Part shown: piece by piece, positions 25,701-37,188 of the stretch
Layout of the letters: each line of letters begins with the position of its first letter
Numbering within the stretch: position 1 is the stretch's first letter
Origin: Parietaria judaica
Lineage: Eukaryota; Streptophyta; Magnoliopsida; Rosales; Urticaceae
DNA: 64,000 bases
NCBI GenBank assembly: GCA_954871525.1
Contig: OX940871.1
Coordinates: forward strand, 25,208,586-25,272,585
Direction: 5' to 3'
The notes under the pieces: generated by a model
The model's input: the letters and a program-made list of their open reading frames with translations, nothing else
Told to the model about the DNA's origin: nothing
Database searches by the model: none
Position numbers and translations under genes: made by a program

Positions 25701-28700
25701 GATAATGGAATACATAACTTAAATTATCTAATAAACAAAATTACATAAAGATAGGATATACCGTCATAGATAGATTTCAGTACGTATTCTCGAGATAGGG
25801 CAAAAAGAGTGTACCATTAAAGGGAACCAGTATCTTTTCCTCTTGAGATCCCCAAATCGGATCGCGGTTCTTCTGCTTGATGACGAAGCGACGGATCTCT
25901 GCAGGAAGTGCATGATGAGATAGTTGTCATAAAAATATTTACTAGACTACTTGATGACGAAGCGACGGTTCTTCTGGTCCGGCCCATTAGTTTAAATTCG
26001 GTGGTCTATTCAAGAGACCACAAGCTACTGAGAAAAACAGCCAATGATCAATCACTAAGTTTAATCAAGCTCAAAAGAGGGGAGATTGGGCTCGTTGAAG
26101 ATTTGGCTTCGTTCTCGTTTCGAGACGTTTTGGGTTGTAACATAATCACTCACAAGACATGATGGTTAAATGTGACATTTAATGGTTAAATGCTTTTGCC
26201 CCATTTATCGAAGACGAAAAGTACGAATTTGGTCAATCTTTTTCACTTCCATATTTGCATTTATACGAGTCAATCTGATATATACCGAGAGTTTATGATT
26301 TATGGAGGTTTGTTGTCGTGACTTTAATTGAGTCAATATCATTCAGAGATTTTAATTATCGCAGAGATTTAATTCTCGTTTTGGTTGTAATCTCTTCGCC
26401 ATATATAAGACTATTAGAGAGTACATGTGTATGAGAATAGTAGCCAAGGAAACATTCAAAAGCTAAATCTCTTTCGAGAGGGGATATTGGGTTATGAGTG
26501 TTGGTAAAAGTTCCTAACTATGTTCAATTCACTGTATGCTTGTGTTTTTTATTGCGGGATTAGCGATCTTAGTTCGTAACAAATTGGTATGATACCCGAA
26601 CCAAGATCGCTAATCCCGTAATCAAGAGCACAAGAACACAGCAAACACAATTAAGAACTTCTGCCAACACTCATAACGAAATCTCCACTCTTGAGAGAGA
26701 TTAAGTTTTTGAATGTTTTCATGGCTTCTATTCTCATTAACATGTACTCCCTTATATAGGGCAGAGAGATTACAACCTAAACGACAATAAACCTCTACGA
26801 CAATTAACTCTCTAAACAAAATTGACTTAATTAAAACTGACATTGACCCAATGAAACTCTAAACGACAATTAAAGCTCACACGTAAATCCTAAACTCTCA
26901 GGATATGTCACAATCATCTTTACAAACATGTTTAGATCCTTTCTTAGGTCAAACATATAGTACCTTAATCTCATTAACTTCCACAGTGATGTCTGTATCA
27001 AATCCACGTAAGACTTGCAAGGAAGCTTCGAAGTCTTCGGTCATCCCCATTTTAGCCTTAACACACACAAAAAAAAGGGAGGGAAAGTAAGTAGGCATGT
27101 TCATATCAGCTCAGATTCAAAGGGTAGCGATATGGAGATAGATTCTTACAAGCCATCGAGGTGATTCCGGGATGAAAAATAAGCCCGGGATCAGTATTGT
27201 ACATGGCAAAATTCCTGCAAATGAATGATCCATATTCTATATGTCAGAAGATCATATTAAACGTATAGCTTAAAATAAATTGGTGGTTTCATTTTAAGTT
27301 TCGCAATTTAAGAATAATTCTTAAAGCTAATACATTTCTCAATCAATTTGATACAGATCACCGGTTCGGGAAAACATATCATAGGCGCAAGACAGGATAC
27401 GCAGCGAGCTCGAGTGGATAGGGCCGAGTAATTAGGTCGATTTTATTATTGCTTTATGTGTTTCATTATCGCAATTTTAATTAATGTTGTTTGTCGTTTT
27501 TAATTCCGTAAATAAGTCTCGCTTTTCGGTAATTTCTATTTCGGTCCTAGGGTTTGTAATCACGACTATACAAGTCGATTTTTTATCAATAAAAAATCAG
27601 CCTCCATAGAACTTTAATCTCACAAAGAGATTAGGGTTTCGGAAGGTTTTTTCTCTTTTTTTCTCTCTCGTATTTGCGCACGTCACAAGGATCGAGATCA
27701 AATAGGGCCGACGTCCCTTCGACTAAGACTTACGTCATCAGCGAAAGGAGCAGGCGGCAGCGACAACGCGGCGGCGACTGGCAGCAGCAGTAAACGACAG
27801 GGAAAGAAAGGGAAATTGACACACTCTCAATCTCAGGCACGTATCACAATTCTGATAGAAAAACTCTAAAGGCCGTTCTTTACCTGTCAGAGGCGATCTA
27901 AGGATGGCTTAGTCATTCAAGGCTTTCTTAATAAAGTTGATTATGCTTCTACTTAATTGGGTCATAAGGGTATTTTAGGTCATTTTTGAATAGTTAAAGG
28001 ACTATGATTTTCTAATCCCTAAGCCTATACCTAGGCGCCAAGGGTCATTAGTGAGGGCACGTTTGACGTTACTAATTGCACTCTTACGTCTTGTGGAGAG
28101 TTTTGGTTGTGTCCTCGAAGGAATTCACTACTCCGGTGAATTCCCGTTCGTTTATATCTTTGAATTTCTGTCTCGGGTCTATAAAAAAAATCTTGCCATC
28201 CATGATATAAACTGAAAGCTCCACACCGAAATAAATTCATAAGATCAGAATTTCAATAATTCACCTAACACTGCAAGGACTCTCCAGTTGACAAACAGTC
28301 CCAGTAAGTAAGCCAGCAATACTCCAATGGTCACCGAGAGCTGTACAAGTAAGAGATTCATAATTCCGTTCTTCATAGATCGTCAAACAGAAAATGCAAA
28401 TACGAATATGAATTATGAAAGCTAGTAGAAAAAACGAAGGGGTCGAGTTAGCACCGACCTGATTAACAGCTCCCAAAGTTCCTCTCATGTTTTGAGGCGC
28501 TACCTCTGCAATATATACAGGTACCTATATATACATTGGATAACAATAACGAAATCTATATTAGGAATGTTTTGAGCATATTTCTTGGGTAAATCAATAA
28601 GAAACAAGTTTCAAAACGTTACCACATAGGAGATTATACCAACACCGAATCCTTCAAGTAAACGTCCCATGAACAAAAACGAAGAATCCTAGAAACGTAC

Positions 28701-29732
28701 CAGTAAAACACAGTTAAGCATCTCCAAAATCTTGCAACAATAATAGAGAGAAGAAAAAAAAAGATTGAAATAATCTCAAGGACTAAAGATTGTTACTTGG
28801 GCGAACGATATCGCGAGCCATCCAATGATGTTCGGAATCGCGGCGATCATCAGCGACTGAGATTCAACAAAACCAAAACAACATTCAAGAGTCAGATTCC
28901 AAAACCCGCAACGAGATTCATCTAACCCCGAACAGAACGGGTCCTTTGAACATATGTACCAAACAAATCCATTTGATTTCTTACAAAACATACAAACCAA
29001 ATCCTATAAGCATAAAACCAAAACAACACTCGAGAGTGAAATTCCAAAACCCGCGACGAGATTCATACAAACCTGAACAGAAGAACGAGTCCTTTGAACA
29101 TACGTACCAAACAAATCCATTTGATTTCTTACAAAACATACAAACTAAATCCTCTAAGCACAGAATAGTTGAATAATTAAACGAACATTCGTTTATATAC
29201 CCCTTTTCGACCGATATATTCAGCAATCTGACCGCTCGCTATCGCTCCAACCATGGCTCCAACATTCGACAACGAACCAAACAACGAAAACTGCGAAATC
29301 ACAACCCGAAATACCACAAAATCATGATCCAAGTGTTGATATAATTGTAATTATATATATACACACATGTATAACCATACCTCCGAAACAGAGAGCTTCA
29401 GATCCTCAACGATGGCCGATTGCGTCGGAGACGAATACCCACACTTCATCACACCAAACCCACAAAAATCAACACCATTTCAATTCAACTTATATACATA
29501 TATATATAGATATAGAGAGAGAGAGAGAGACCGTGAAGCCGAACTGGATAGGGCCCAGAGCGACGATGAGGACGCAGAGAACGACGGAGACGGAGCCATC
29601 GCGGAGAATCTGAGTGGAGGAGCTGATGATGCTGGAGGACTGCCTGGAGCCCATCCTGTACCAGCTTCCAGTGTGTATGAATGGCTTCCGAAGATCGGCT
29701 CTGCCATCTTCGACATCGTCTCTGAAGCTCAT
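22723..29732 (-). CDS. ERDL6: ERD6-like (ERDL6/ESL-type) monosaccharide transporter
   Basis: Eighteen exons on the minus strand (29732-29532, 29443-29381, 29290-29201, 28856-28797, 28688-28623, 28524-28459, 28340-28265, 27214-27150, 27056-26964, 25898-25815, 25582-25498, 25179-25133, 23980-23918, 23832-23773, 23639-23574, 23234-23175, 23047-22933, 22835-22723) sum to 1473 bp, which is 490 residues. All borders are GT-AG and the frame is unbroken. Family marks in order: MSFRDD start with the [14 protein letters not shown] leader, GPIQFGFT in helix 1, EYIGRKG, PESPRWL in exon 8, QQLSGIN in exon 11, DKAGRRLL in exon 13, GPIPW in exon 16 and VPETKG near the C-terminus. This is the 12-helix MFS sugar-porter fold. 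Arabidopsis ERDL6 exports glucose from the vacuole with protons. The length equals the family norm. The vacuolar site is by homology. Several introns are swollen by repeats. Confidence 0.95.
24540..24710. repeat. MULE-like terminal arm inside transporter intron 12
   Basis: The segment beginning gttaatatcggtcaaagta matches the terminal sequence of the element at 3967-4399 and the arm at 60294 (shared pattern: gttaat..cggt.aaagta.ccaaa, then a gttgacca block about 100 bp in). The opposite arm is not clear. It lies in the 1.15-kb intron between exons 13 and 12 of the transporter. Confidence 0.5.
25950..25968. repeat. Exon 10 fragment duplicated in adjacent intron
   Basis: The 19-bp word cttgatgacgaagcgacgg at 25876-25894, inside exon 10 (coding for the RSVASSS segment), recurs exactly at 25950-25968 in intron 9. 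The nearby word ggttcttctg also recurs, so the copied tract is about 30 bp in permuted order. The intronic copy is non-functional and sits 52 bp from the splice acceptor. Confidence 0.7.
26276..26911. repeat. Foldback of two LTR-like arms in transporter intron 9
   Basis: The left arm (26276-26581) and right arm (about 26595-26911) are inverted copies, diverged by substitutions and small indels. The left arm starts with TG, ends in gtaaca and is followed by aattggtatgatacc, which resembles the tRNA-Met primer-binding site of Copia elements. The arms meet at the near-palindrome ggtatgatacc (26587-26597). I interpret this as two oppositely oriented short LTRs, such as a TRIM-type pair, or as a foldback element. 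It makes a potential ~300-bp hairpin in the pre-mRNA. Confidence 0.65.
27330..27860. repeat. LTR-like insertion in transporter intron 7
   Basis: Contains an R/U5-like tract (gggtttgtaatcacgactat, then tcaataaaaaatcag and a CT-rich leader) and a GC-rich cagcgacaacgcggcggcga tract. It has no coding capacity. It accounts for about half of the 1.05-kb intron 7. Family and exact ends are undetermined. Confidence 0.4.
27960..28250. repeat. Dispersed intronic repeat, copy in transporter intron 7
   Basis: Shares an ordered set of words with 57390-57640 in TOM3 intron 7: aagggtatttt, a ccctaagcc...aggcgcc tract, and ggaattcactactccggtga against gaaattcattgctttggtga followed by a gtt.gt..at.tc.ttg block. 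It looks like a short LTR/TRIM-type repeat. No coding capacity. Confidence 0.5.
28871..29162. repeat. Tandem duplication (about 146 bp, two copies) in transporter intron 3
   Basis: The segment 28871-29015 is repeated at 29016-29162 with a handful of differences. Both copies contain accaaacaaatccatttgat and cctttgaacata. It lies wholly inside intron 3 and does not touch exon 4 or exon 3 borders. Confidence 0.85.
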
Positions 29733-30629
29733 CTTCCTGGGCGTGGCACAGAGTGTATGTATATGTGTATCAGATCATTAGATATGGGAAAGCTGGAGAT
29801 GGGATTTGAGAGGTGGGTTTTCGTGGTTGGGGAATTTCGACATGTGAAGGTGTCGGTTTTAGCGGAATCTTTGTAGGATTTAGACCAAGCTAAGCTTCTA
29901 TTGATTGATTGGGTTCAACTTCAATCATTTGTTTGTATATAAGAATAAAATAAATTCATAAGTACGTACGTGTTGAGAGTAAAAATTGTATAATAATGAC
30001 GCGTGTTGCAATTCTGATTTATTGTACTTCTTGACTCGAGTGTTAAAATCAAATCAAATAGCTAATAAGATAATAAGAGGAAAATAAAGTAATCTCTGGA
30101 TAAGTCTTAATATTATATTGCATGAACATCGAATACTAAGTATTTCATCGCCTGCGTATATATACAACTTCTAAACCCATTGTCGTTTGAAGTTAGTTAT
30201 GCACTGTTTTTTTCATTGTCTGTTTACTGTTATATCCATTGTCTGCATGTACGTATAAACGCTCATTTTAAACAAACAAAAAAATATATATTATTTGGAT
30301 TTGATTCGATTCTTTTCATTCATTCTCTCTTCTTGACTCGTTAAATCTATTCTATTATCTTTCGAAAAGTAATATTATTTTATTTATATGTCTAATAGTC
30401 GCTTTAATATAGTTATTTATGATTTTTATTTGTTTATGTATATGGAAAAAAAAAATCGATTGAAATATGCTTTGTGCTTTGCCTGATATGAAACTCTGAC
30501 TACGCCACAGCCAAAGGGTTTTTCCATGATAGTATTGCCAGAAATAAATGTCTTGCAAGGCGTAGGTTTAACTGTCTTATTAATGCTAAGATGGCTGCCA
30601 TTAAGGGTAACCCTTAAGAAAAAAAGAAT
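29733..30629 (-). promoter_or_regulatory. Transporter upstream region
   Basis: This is the 5' flank of the minus-strand transporter. No unambiguous TATA box at the right distance was identified; AT-rich words such as atataagaat at 29938 are candidates. The rest is AT-rich spacer with no gene. Confidence 0.35.
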
Positions 30630-31210
30630 CCAATACTCTCGTCGCTAGCATCGGTTCTTCGTCTCCTTTGGGATCGAATGCTATTATCGATGGCACCCCA
30701 TGCGCTCGTCGCATATCTCATCAATTAGATCCAATGCTTCTTGTCGCCAACCTCAACGACCATGAATCCTTGAGTCGACGAGGTTGCTCATGGGTTTCCT
30801 TTGTCGCTAGGCCTACTTCATGGTTGAGCCTTCAAATATTGATAAGCCTTTGTTAAACCTCTTGTTGGGTCGGGCTTTGACGTTTTGACCAAGAATGGGT
30901 TGTCGGTATTTAGGGGTCAGCTCGGCTCTAGATTAGGTGGAAGAGGGGAAAATTGATATGTGACAGTTTTCTCGACGGACCCAATCACTGGGGAGAAGTG
31001 CATGGTAGAGAAGTCACAATTGTTGTAGTTTCGTTGTCACGTTAATCAATTCATGTCGCCCAATAGTCTTCATCTGTACAAGTCCTAACCGTGAGACATG
31101 CAAAGGAAGTTGGGATGATGCCATTGATAAGTAGCCGAGGACGCAATCGTTCATGCAACGAACTCGGAGGGGCCCCTCGGTCTGGCCTCCTACTCGGGAA
31201 TAAAGAGCCC
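30630..31210 (+). repeat. Dispersed GC-richer repeat, copy 2
   Basis: A diverged relative of 20010-20735. The shared order of words includes a gtcgcc(c/t)aa.agtcttc block, a ccg.gagaca.g block and the final ctcggtc.gcctcct block. It is shorter and more decayed than copy 1. No coding capacity was recognised. Confidence 0.5.
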
Positions 31211-31599
31211 GAAAACAAATCCAACAACTCTAAAAGTTATATAAGATAAAAAGTAGAAAGGATACCCAGTATTCGATTTTTATTGTGACAATAAACAATC
31301 TATTTTTTTTCTCATGGCCAAAGTTCCAAATATCTACTATTTAGCTTCTCTCAAAAAAAAAAAAAAATTGTTCGTCTTTTCAATCAATTAAATAGAATGT
31401 TGAATGTGTCGTTATATCTTGAACACATCACTTTTAACAATTTTTCAAATCTTTTCCTTTCTCTTTTCTGGTACTAACGCACTTTAACATTAATTTTTAA
31501 CATTAAGTACTTGATGAAATTTCGAGGAAAAACAAAATAACAAAAGTTAAAAAAATTATCCATAGTTTTATACCGCTTCAAATATCAAAAATATTGGAT
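31211..31599. other. Intergenic DNA
   Basis: AT-rich spacer with a poly(A) run near 31355; nothing recognisable. Confidence 0.4.
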
Positions 31600-32215
31600 A
31601 CTAACTAAAGGTGTAAAAAAGCCTGAAAAAACGGGTTTCAAAACCGCATCCGGACCGGACCGTTTATAAAAATAACTGCAACCATATTGAATCGGGTTAA
31701 ACCGAAACCTTTTTTTTCAAAATCGCATCTGGATTAAAACCGGTTTCGGGTTCCGAGTTTAGGCGTTAAAAAACCCGAACCCAAAATTATAAGTTACTCA
31801 AACCCACTTTCTAATTTTTTTTCTTAGTTGTTAGTACTTTTTTTCTATTTTTTAAAATAAACTTTTCTCATTTTATATACTGTTTAATATTTTTTATACT
31901 ATTTTTCATATATTTTTTTAAAACTGAATACATATATATTAGTAAAACATTTAGCATTAATAACTATTTTTACTATTATAAAATAATAATTTTCTATTTT
32001 CTTTTTCTTTTTATTAGTTAACGTGGATTCGGGTTTTAAATTTGAGTTTTGATATTAGATCCGGGTTTAAATCTGCATCCGAAAACTCGAGTTTAAAACA
32101 TTTGAAAATCCGTATGCGGGTTTTGATTTTGGAAAACCCAGATGGATTCGGGATGCGGGTTCCAATATTTGCGAAAAATCTGGGTCCGGGCCCGCTTGCA
32201 TAGTAGCCCAAATAT
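31600..32215. repeat. Probable non-autonomous DNA transposon with cggatgcggtt-rich ends
   Basis: The left end contains gggtttcaaaaccgcatccg. The reverse complement of the right end contains ggaacccgcatcccga at a comparable distance, so the ends are imperfect inverted repeats. The interior is AT-rich and non-coding with repeated ggttttg/aaaccc words. No target duplication could be confirmed. It ends about 160 bp upstream of the gamma-CA ATG. Confidence 0.5.
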
Positions 32216-32377
32216 AAATCACCAATAAAAAACGACACTTTTATCTTCGTCGTTTGATCTTCCATTTCCTACTTCTCTATTCACAGGGCTCGTTCCTTCT
32301 TCTTCTTCTTCCCCGAAACCAGAAGCCTCTGGTCTCTCAGACTGTGAAACCCTAAATCTGCGGATCGGAGCTCAGAG

Positions 32378-35300
32378 ATGGGGACTTTGGGCAAGGCAAT
32401 CTACACCGTCGGATTCTGGATCCGCGAGACTGGTCAAGCCATGGATCGCCTCGGATGTCGCCTCCAAGGAAACTACCACTTCCAAGAGCAACGTGATCAT
32501 TCTTCTCTCTACTTTCTCTCTCAGCTCCGTATCGATTGCCTTGAATCTTGATCGATGCGAAAGCTCCGATTTTTAGTCGGAGAGCTTGAATTTTGCATTT
32601 CTCTGATCGATTGAGAGTTTTGGTGCCAGTTTCGAGGCACCGGACGTTGATGTACGTGTTCGACAAAGCCCCAGCGGTCGACAAGGATGCGTTCGTGGCC
32701 CCGAGCGCGTCGGTGATCGGCGACGTTCAGGTCGGGCGAGGCTCTTCCATTTGGTACGGTTGCGTTTTGAGAGGTGAGGCTCTTGTTCGTTGGAAATATT
32801 CCTACGCTTTTCTGGGTATTGTATAGAAATGTCGAATGCATAGAGCTCGAGTTTCGATTTTGTGAATTGAGGTTGATGGTGATTACTGAACATATGAATG
32901 CACTTGCTTAGCATGAAGTTTCCGGACACTAGAGCTATAACTTGTTTTTCTGAGCTATCTCTTGAGGAACATTTCATACGGAAGGATTTATCCGTGGAAA
33001 CCCCAAGGCCGAGGCGAGTCGAGCCATTATATATGTGTAGATTGCCTTGCCCAGGTCAATCTACATCGTTGGGGTTCCGTGAAAAGTCAAAGCCGAGTCG
33101 TTATATGTGTAGATTGCCTTGCCCAAGGCAATTTACACCGTTGGGGTTTCGTGAAAAGTCAATGGTTTTGTTAGCTAATCGTGGTTTCTGCTTATTGGTG
33201 AATAGAACGTTGGGTGGCGTTGTAATTGTTTCGGGAAGTTGTTTATAAAAGAAAATTTCATTGTCTAGTCTATGTCATCGTTTTTAATTTCCTTTGTTTG
33301 TCTTGAGTGCCAAGGTTCATTCCATCTGTGTATTCTTGGCAAAGTCGTGATGTGTGTGTGTGTCTGTGTGCTTATAAAGAACTTGACACGACATTTGTTA
33401 AGCATGGAGTTCCAGGATGCTATCAGAGCTGAGATTAATTATTTGAGCTTTCCAATAATTTCCTACAGACGGAGTTTACCCGAGAGCCTCGAACTATGAA
33501 AAAAATTACCGAAGGAAACATAAGGAGAGAGTAATCGTAGCAGTAATACAAGTTGTCTGCATAATTGGAACTATGGGAAAAGTCAAGCTAAGCAGTCACA
33601 TTTGAATAGTATCATTTTTTAGTAGCTAATCTTTGTTTCTAATTGATCATTGAAATGACTTTGGTGGCTGGATAAAACCCCCATTTATGTTCATTTTGTG
33701 GTATCTAATTATCTTTTGTATTTTGTGAAATATTTCATAAATTTGTTTCAAACTCTGCTTTTTGTGAGTAGGTGATGTCAACAACATCAGCATCGGGTCC
33801 GGGACCAACATACAAGACAATTCCCTTGTTCATGTTGCGAAATCTAACCTGAGCGGGAAGGTGTTGCCAACAATTATCGGAGATAATGTAACAGTGGGTA
33901 CGTGAGTTTTTTTATGCGATGTTCCACGTACTATTAGAACGTAATCCACTTGCATAAAATTTAGGACGGGTTTTGGAATGTGGCTCAAAATTCAATGTCA
34001 ACAGGTCACAGCGCTGTCTTACATGGATGCACCGTAGAGGACGAGGCATTTGTGGGAATGGGTGCCACTTTGCTAGATGGAGTTCATGTCGAGAAAAATG
34101 CTATGGTTGCTGCTGGGGCCCTTGTAAGGCAGAACACGAGGATCCCTTTTGGAGAGGTTAGTTTTGCCATTCTTTCCTTATATATGTGAACTCAGTTTCT
34201 AGTTCTTGGTCAAGGATTAATAAAAAAAAGTTCAAGACCTACGCCTCAAGGCAAGGCGCTCATTCGTCGCCCCGGAGGCACGCCTCAACAGGGCCAGGTT
34301 GAGGCGTAGCTGAGGCATACGCCTCGTACGCATAACGCCTTGTGGCGTCCGAGGCGTTCAACGCAATTTTTGGCCAAAAAGGCCTGTTTTGGCCTCGATA
34401 TGCCATCTGTTTTTGCGGAGGAGATGAGGAAAATGAGAGCTGCCGAGATATGAGTGAAGGAGAAAGAGACGAAGGTGATTAGGATAAAGGTTGTGTGAAA
34501 TGGAAATCATTGTATTGAAAAACGACATTGAGGCGCAGGGTAGAAACGCAACGAGGCTTAAGCCTCGGAAAGGAAGATTAAGGCGTGCGCCTCGGCGTGC
34601 GCCTCGGTCGTTATTTTCGAGGCTTAAAATAATATTCTTGTGATTTTTTTCCAAATCTTTCCAAATCTTCGAGTTAATTTTGTAATATATAATTAATCTT
34701 CGAGTTAAGAGTGTTTGGATTAGGCTTTATTTTAAAAAATTATTTTATCTATCTTATTTAATATATATATTATTTTAAAATATTTATATAATATTTATTA
34801 AGGCTTACGCCTCGAGGCAATGCGAGAAAACGCCTCGAGGCTTAAATACGTTATTCACAACATTGATGGAAATGAAGGAAAATAGGTGAGGAAGGAGAAG
34901 AGGCTGTGTGAGAATAGGAAAGTAAAGGAAACGAAGAGAATAGGCTGCTAGGTTATTTAGGTTTTTAAATTAAATCAATTGTTTGGGATTTTTTTAATTA
35001 TTAAAATTAAGGGACTTAAAAAAGGGCTTTAAATGAATTATTCAGGCTTTTTCGTTTAAGTTTGTAAGTTGTCAAAATTTGAAGAGTGAAATACCTAAAT
35101 GGCATCATATTAATTACCTAAAATCCTTAAGCTTGTCATGATTTCTATGAATAGAGACTTCTAATTAGTGATATATGAACTTTATAAGATTACGAGAAAA
35201 TATATTTTCTGAATATTTTACTTTTGCTACTGAGGGTAATGCCTTCGCCTCGAGGCTTACGAAACTTGAGACGGAGGGAAAACGCCTCGAGGCCCGATTA

Positions 35301-36545
35301 CGTCTTTTTAAACCCTGGTTGTGGTCGATGTGTGAGTTGCTGAATTAATACTGCCTAGTTGCCTACTGATCGAGGCGGATACAAGCTTTATACCAGAAAT
35401 CGGTGTTGGGATAAAAAAAAATGTTTTCAACGATTTTTCTTAAGAAATAGATTTTAACTTGTTTGACTTTGAGGTACTAGGTTTGGGTCCACACTCCACA
35501 CTGATCATCGGTTACCGGTAATTGGACATGCTATTTTGGTTTGGGAAAAATATTTAAAAATTTATATTTCACGCAAAACAGTTTTGGAGACTACCTACTT
35601 GAAAACTGGTTTCAATGAAATAAAATAAACCAGCAAACCTGTAGCGGTTTTGAGAAACTAAAGAAGGAAATCTTAGCAGGCTACCCGTTTTACCCCTAGG
35701 TACAGCTATTAGTGTTTTCGTCTTGCTATGAGGAATTTAGTGAGGAAATTATGTGATAGACACTTGCTGCCGCCACTGATAACGTACAAGCGCCGTAAAA
35801 GGGCGGACGTTGTTTGGCATCAAGCTGCTGTCATTAGGGCTGTTACTTTCCGTCATTCATTTATTTACTGCAGTTTAAAAAATAGTTAGTAAAAGTAATA
35901 AGTGACGTGTTGTCACTCTATTAGACCTAGTCGACTAGGTTAGGTTTTCTGGGTTGCAGATTTCAGTCGAATAATAAGACTTCTATGTTCATCAATGAAA
36001 GTACAGGGAAATCATCACTTGGTGGATTCCGTTGGTAGATTTGTGTGTGTTTGCGTGAGCCATATTTTCTGGAATTTTCGGGTTTGGAATCGTTGCAGTT
36101 CCTATTATTATGATACCTTAAACTTAATTCTTGATGATAAAGGAATAGATTGTTTTTCCAAAAATAAAAAATAAAAAGGGAATATTTCGTTTCCGACGTA
36201 TAAACCAGTTTCTGCGGAAAATTTTCTCCACTTTGTTCAGAAAAACAACTACCTTTTTTAACACAGGTATGGGGTGGTAACCCGGCCAAGTTCTTGAGGA
36301 AGCTCACGGAAGAAGAGATCGCCTTCATCTCTCAGTCGGCCCTGAACTACACCAACTTGGCTCAGGTTCACGCAGCCGAGAACGCCAAGAGCTTCGACGA
36401 GATTGAGTTTGAGAAGGTTCTCCGCAAAAAGTTCGCCCGCCGCGACGAAGAGTACGACTCCATGATCGGCGTCGTTCGGGAGACTCCTCCGGAACTTATC
36501 CTTCCCGATAACGTCCTGCCCGAAAAAATGGCAAAGGCGTCATAA
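32378..36545 (+). CDS. Gamma-type carbonic anhydrase (CA1/CA2-like) subunit of mitochondrial complex I
   Basis: Five exons (32378-32492, 32630-32773, 33772-33897, 34005-34156, 36267-36545) sum to 816 bp and encode 271 residues, with GT-AG borders and an unbroken frame. The start is MGTLGKAIYTVGFWIRETGQ, the conserved plant gamma-CA N-terminus, which leads into a left-handed beta-helix of hexapeptide repeats (residues ~58-185). The three zinc-ligand histidines of the family are all present: His107 (SLVHVA), His130 (GHSAV) and His135 (LHGC). The C-terminal helix region ends ELILPDNVLPEKMAKAS. In plants these proteins form a trimer in the spherical matrix domain of complex I and are needed for its assembly. 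Whether this paralogue is catalytic cannot be read from sequence. It could be CA1 or CA2; it mixes features of both. Intron 4 (2.1 kb) is enlarged by repeats. Confidence 0.95.
33014..33165. repeat. 72-bp tandem duplication in gamma-CA intron 2
   Basis: The words tgtgtagattgccttgccc and gttggggtt(c/t)cgtgaaaag each occur twice with a 72-bp spacing, forming two adjacent copies with several differences. The duplication is intronic only. Confidence 0.8.
34205..35320. repeat. gcctcgaggc-type repeat cluster in gamma-CA intron 4
   Basis: Palindromic GC-rich words (gcctcgaggc, acgcctc, gaggcgt) recur at about 34245-34360, 34555-34625, 34800-34845 and 35245-35300, separated by AT-rich DNA. The outer parts, tcaagacctacgcctcaagg and cgcctcgaggcccgattacg followed by tctttttaaaccctgg, look like loosely matching inverted termini of a non-autonomous DNA transposon. 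There may be more than one nested copy. A fragment of the same style lies at 58480-58590 in a TOM3 intron. No coding capacity. Confidence 0.5.
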
Positions 36546-37075
36546 AGCGGGGTTGTTTTGCCATGTTCATAGGTATGGAGAAGGGCGTATTTTTGTATTT
36601 TTCAATAATTTTCAGGGGAGCATGAAATGTCAGACCGCCGTTTCCGATTGCTCGGGAACTTGATTCCTGTTTGTTGAGCAAGAAAAACAAAAGTAAACTC
36701 AGAAGAGCCGAAAATGTGTGCGGATCATCATCGAAACCGTTTTTAGATTGTAATCGCTTTCAAATAAGGTTCCAGTCTTGTAAAACTGGTTAGCTGCAAT
36801 TTCTTTTAAACTTCAAAATTGGCATCTATTCGTTCGTTCCTATGTGCTTATTTGCATTTGGTTTTTCGTAATTAAAATAAATATTACCCAAATGTTAGGA
36901 TTGCAATTACCCAAATTGGTTAAAATAAAAGAAGTGCCGGCATAAATACTTATAAGTCAAACAAAACTGCAGGGATATTCTCATTCTCAGAGTGAAAGTG
37001 TTTGCAAATCTATATATATAAAAGGAGATGGCTGTTTTTCAGAGTTTCAAATTATTTAATTGAAAAAAGTATATA
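36546..37075. other. Gamma-CA 3' UTR and flank
   Basis: The first ~250 bp are likely 3' UTR; the rest is spacer. No separate gene. Confidence 0.5.
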
Positions 37076-37086
37076 AATGCATTCCC

Positions 37087-37188
37087 ATTTTTTTTTTAAG
37101 ACAGCTTTGTCTGTATGTTGGGATCGAACCCACAACCCTCCACTTTGAAAGTAGTGTGGAATTACCACCAGACTATCTTAGCAACCAC
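37087..37188 (-). mobile_element. Short tRNA-derived SINE with 11-bp target duplication
   Basis: On the minus strand, an A-box-like tagtctggtggtaa is followed about 35 bases later by a B box ggttcgatccc, the internal RNA polymerase III promoter layout of tRNA-derived SINEs. The minus-strand 3' end is an A run (about 10 A). The direct repeat aatgcattccc flanks the element at 37076-37086 and 37189-37199. A perfect 11-bp duplication plus an A tail is the expected result of target-primed reverse transcription. At ~102 bp it is short for the class. It is not a functional tRNA gene. Confidence 0.85.

Noticed and set aside
28946..29226. Repeated frames with similar peptides ([10 protein letters not shown]) in the transporter intron
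   Set aside because: The similarity comes from the tandem duplication of intron DNA, not from coding repeats.
30668..30856. 62-codon frame as a small gene
   Set aside because: It lies inside a dispersed repeat with a diverged copy at 20 kb and has no conserved frame between the two.
37087..37188. Possible tRNA gene on the minus strand
   Set aside because: A and B boxes are present, but the A tail and target duplication show a SINE, and no cloverleaf acceptor pairing is evident.
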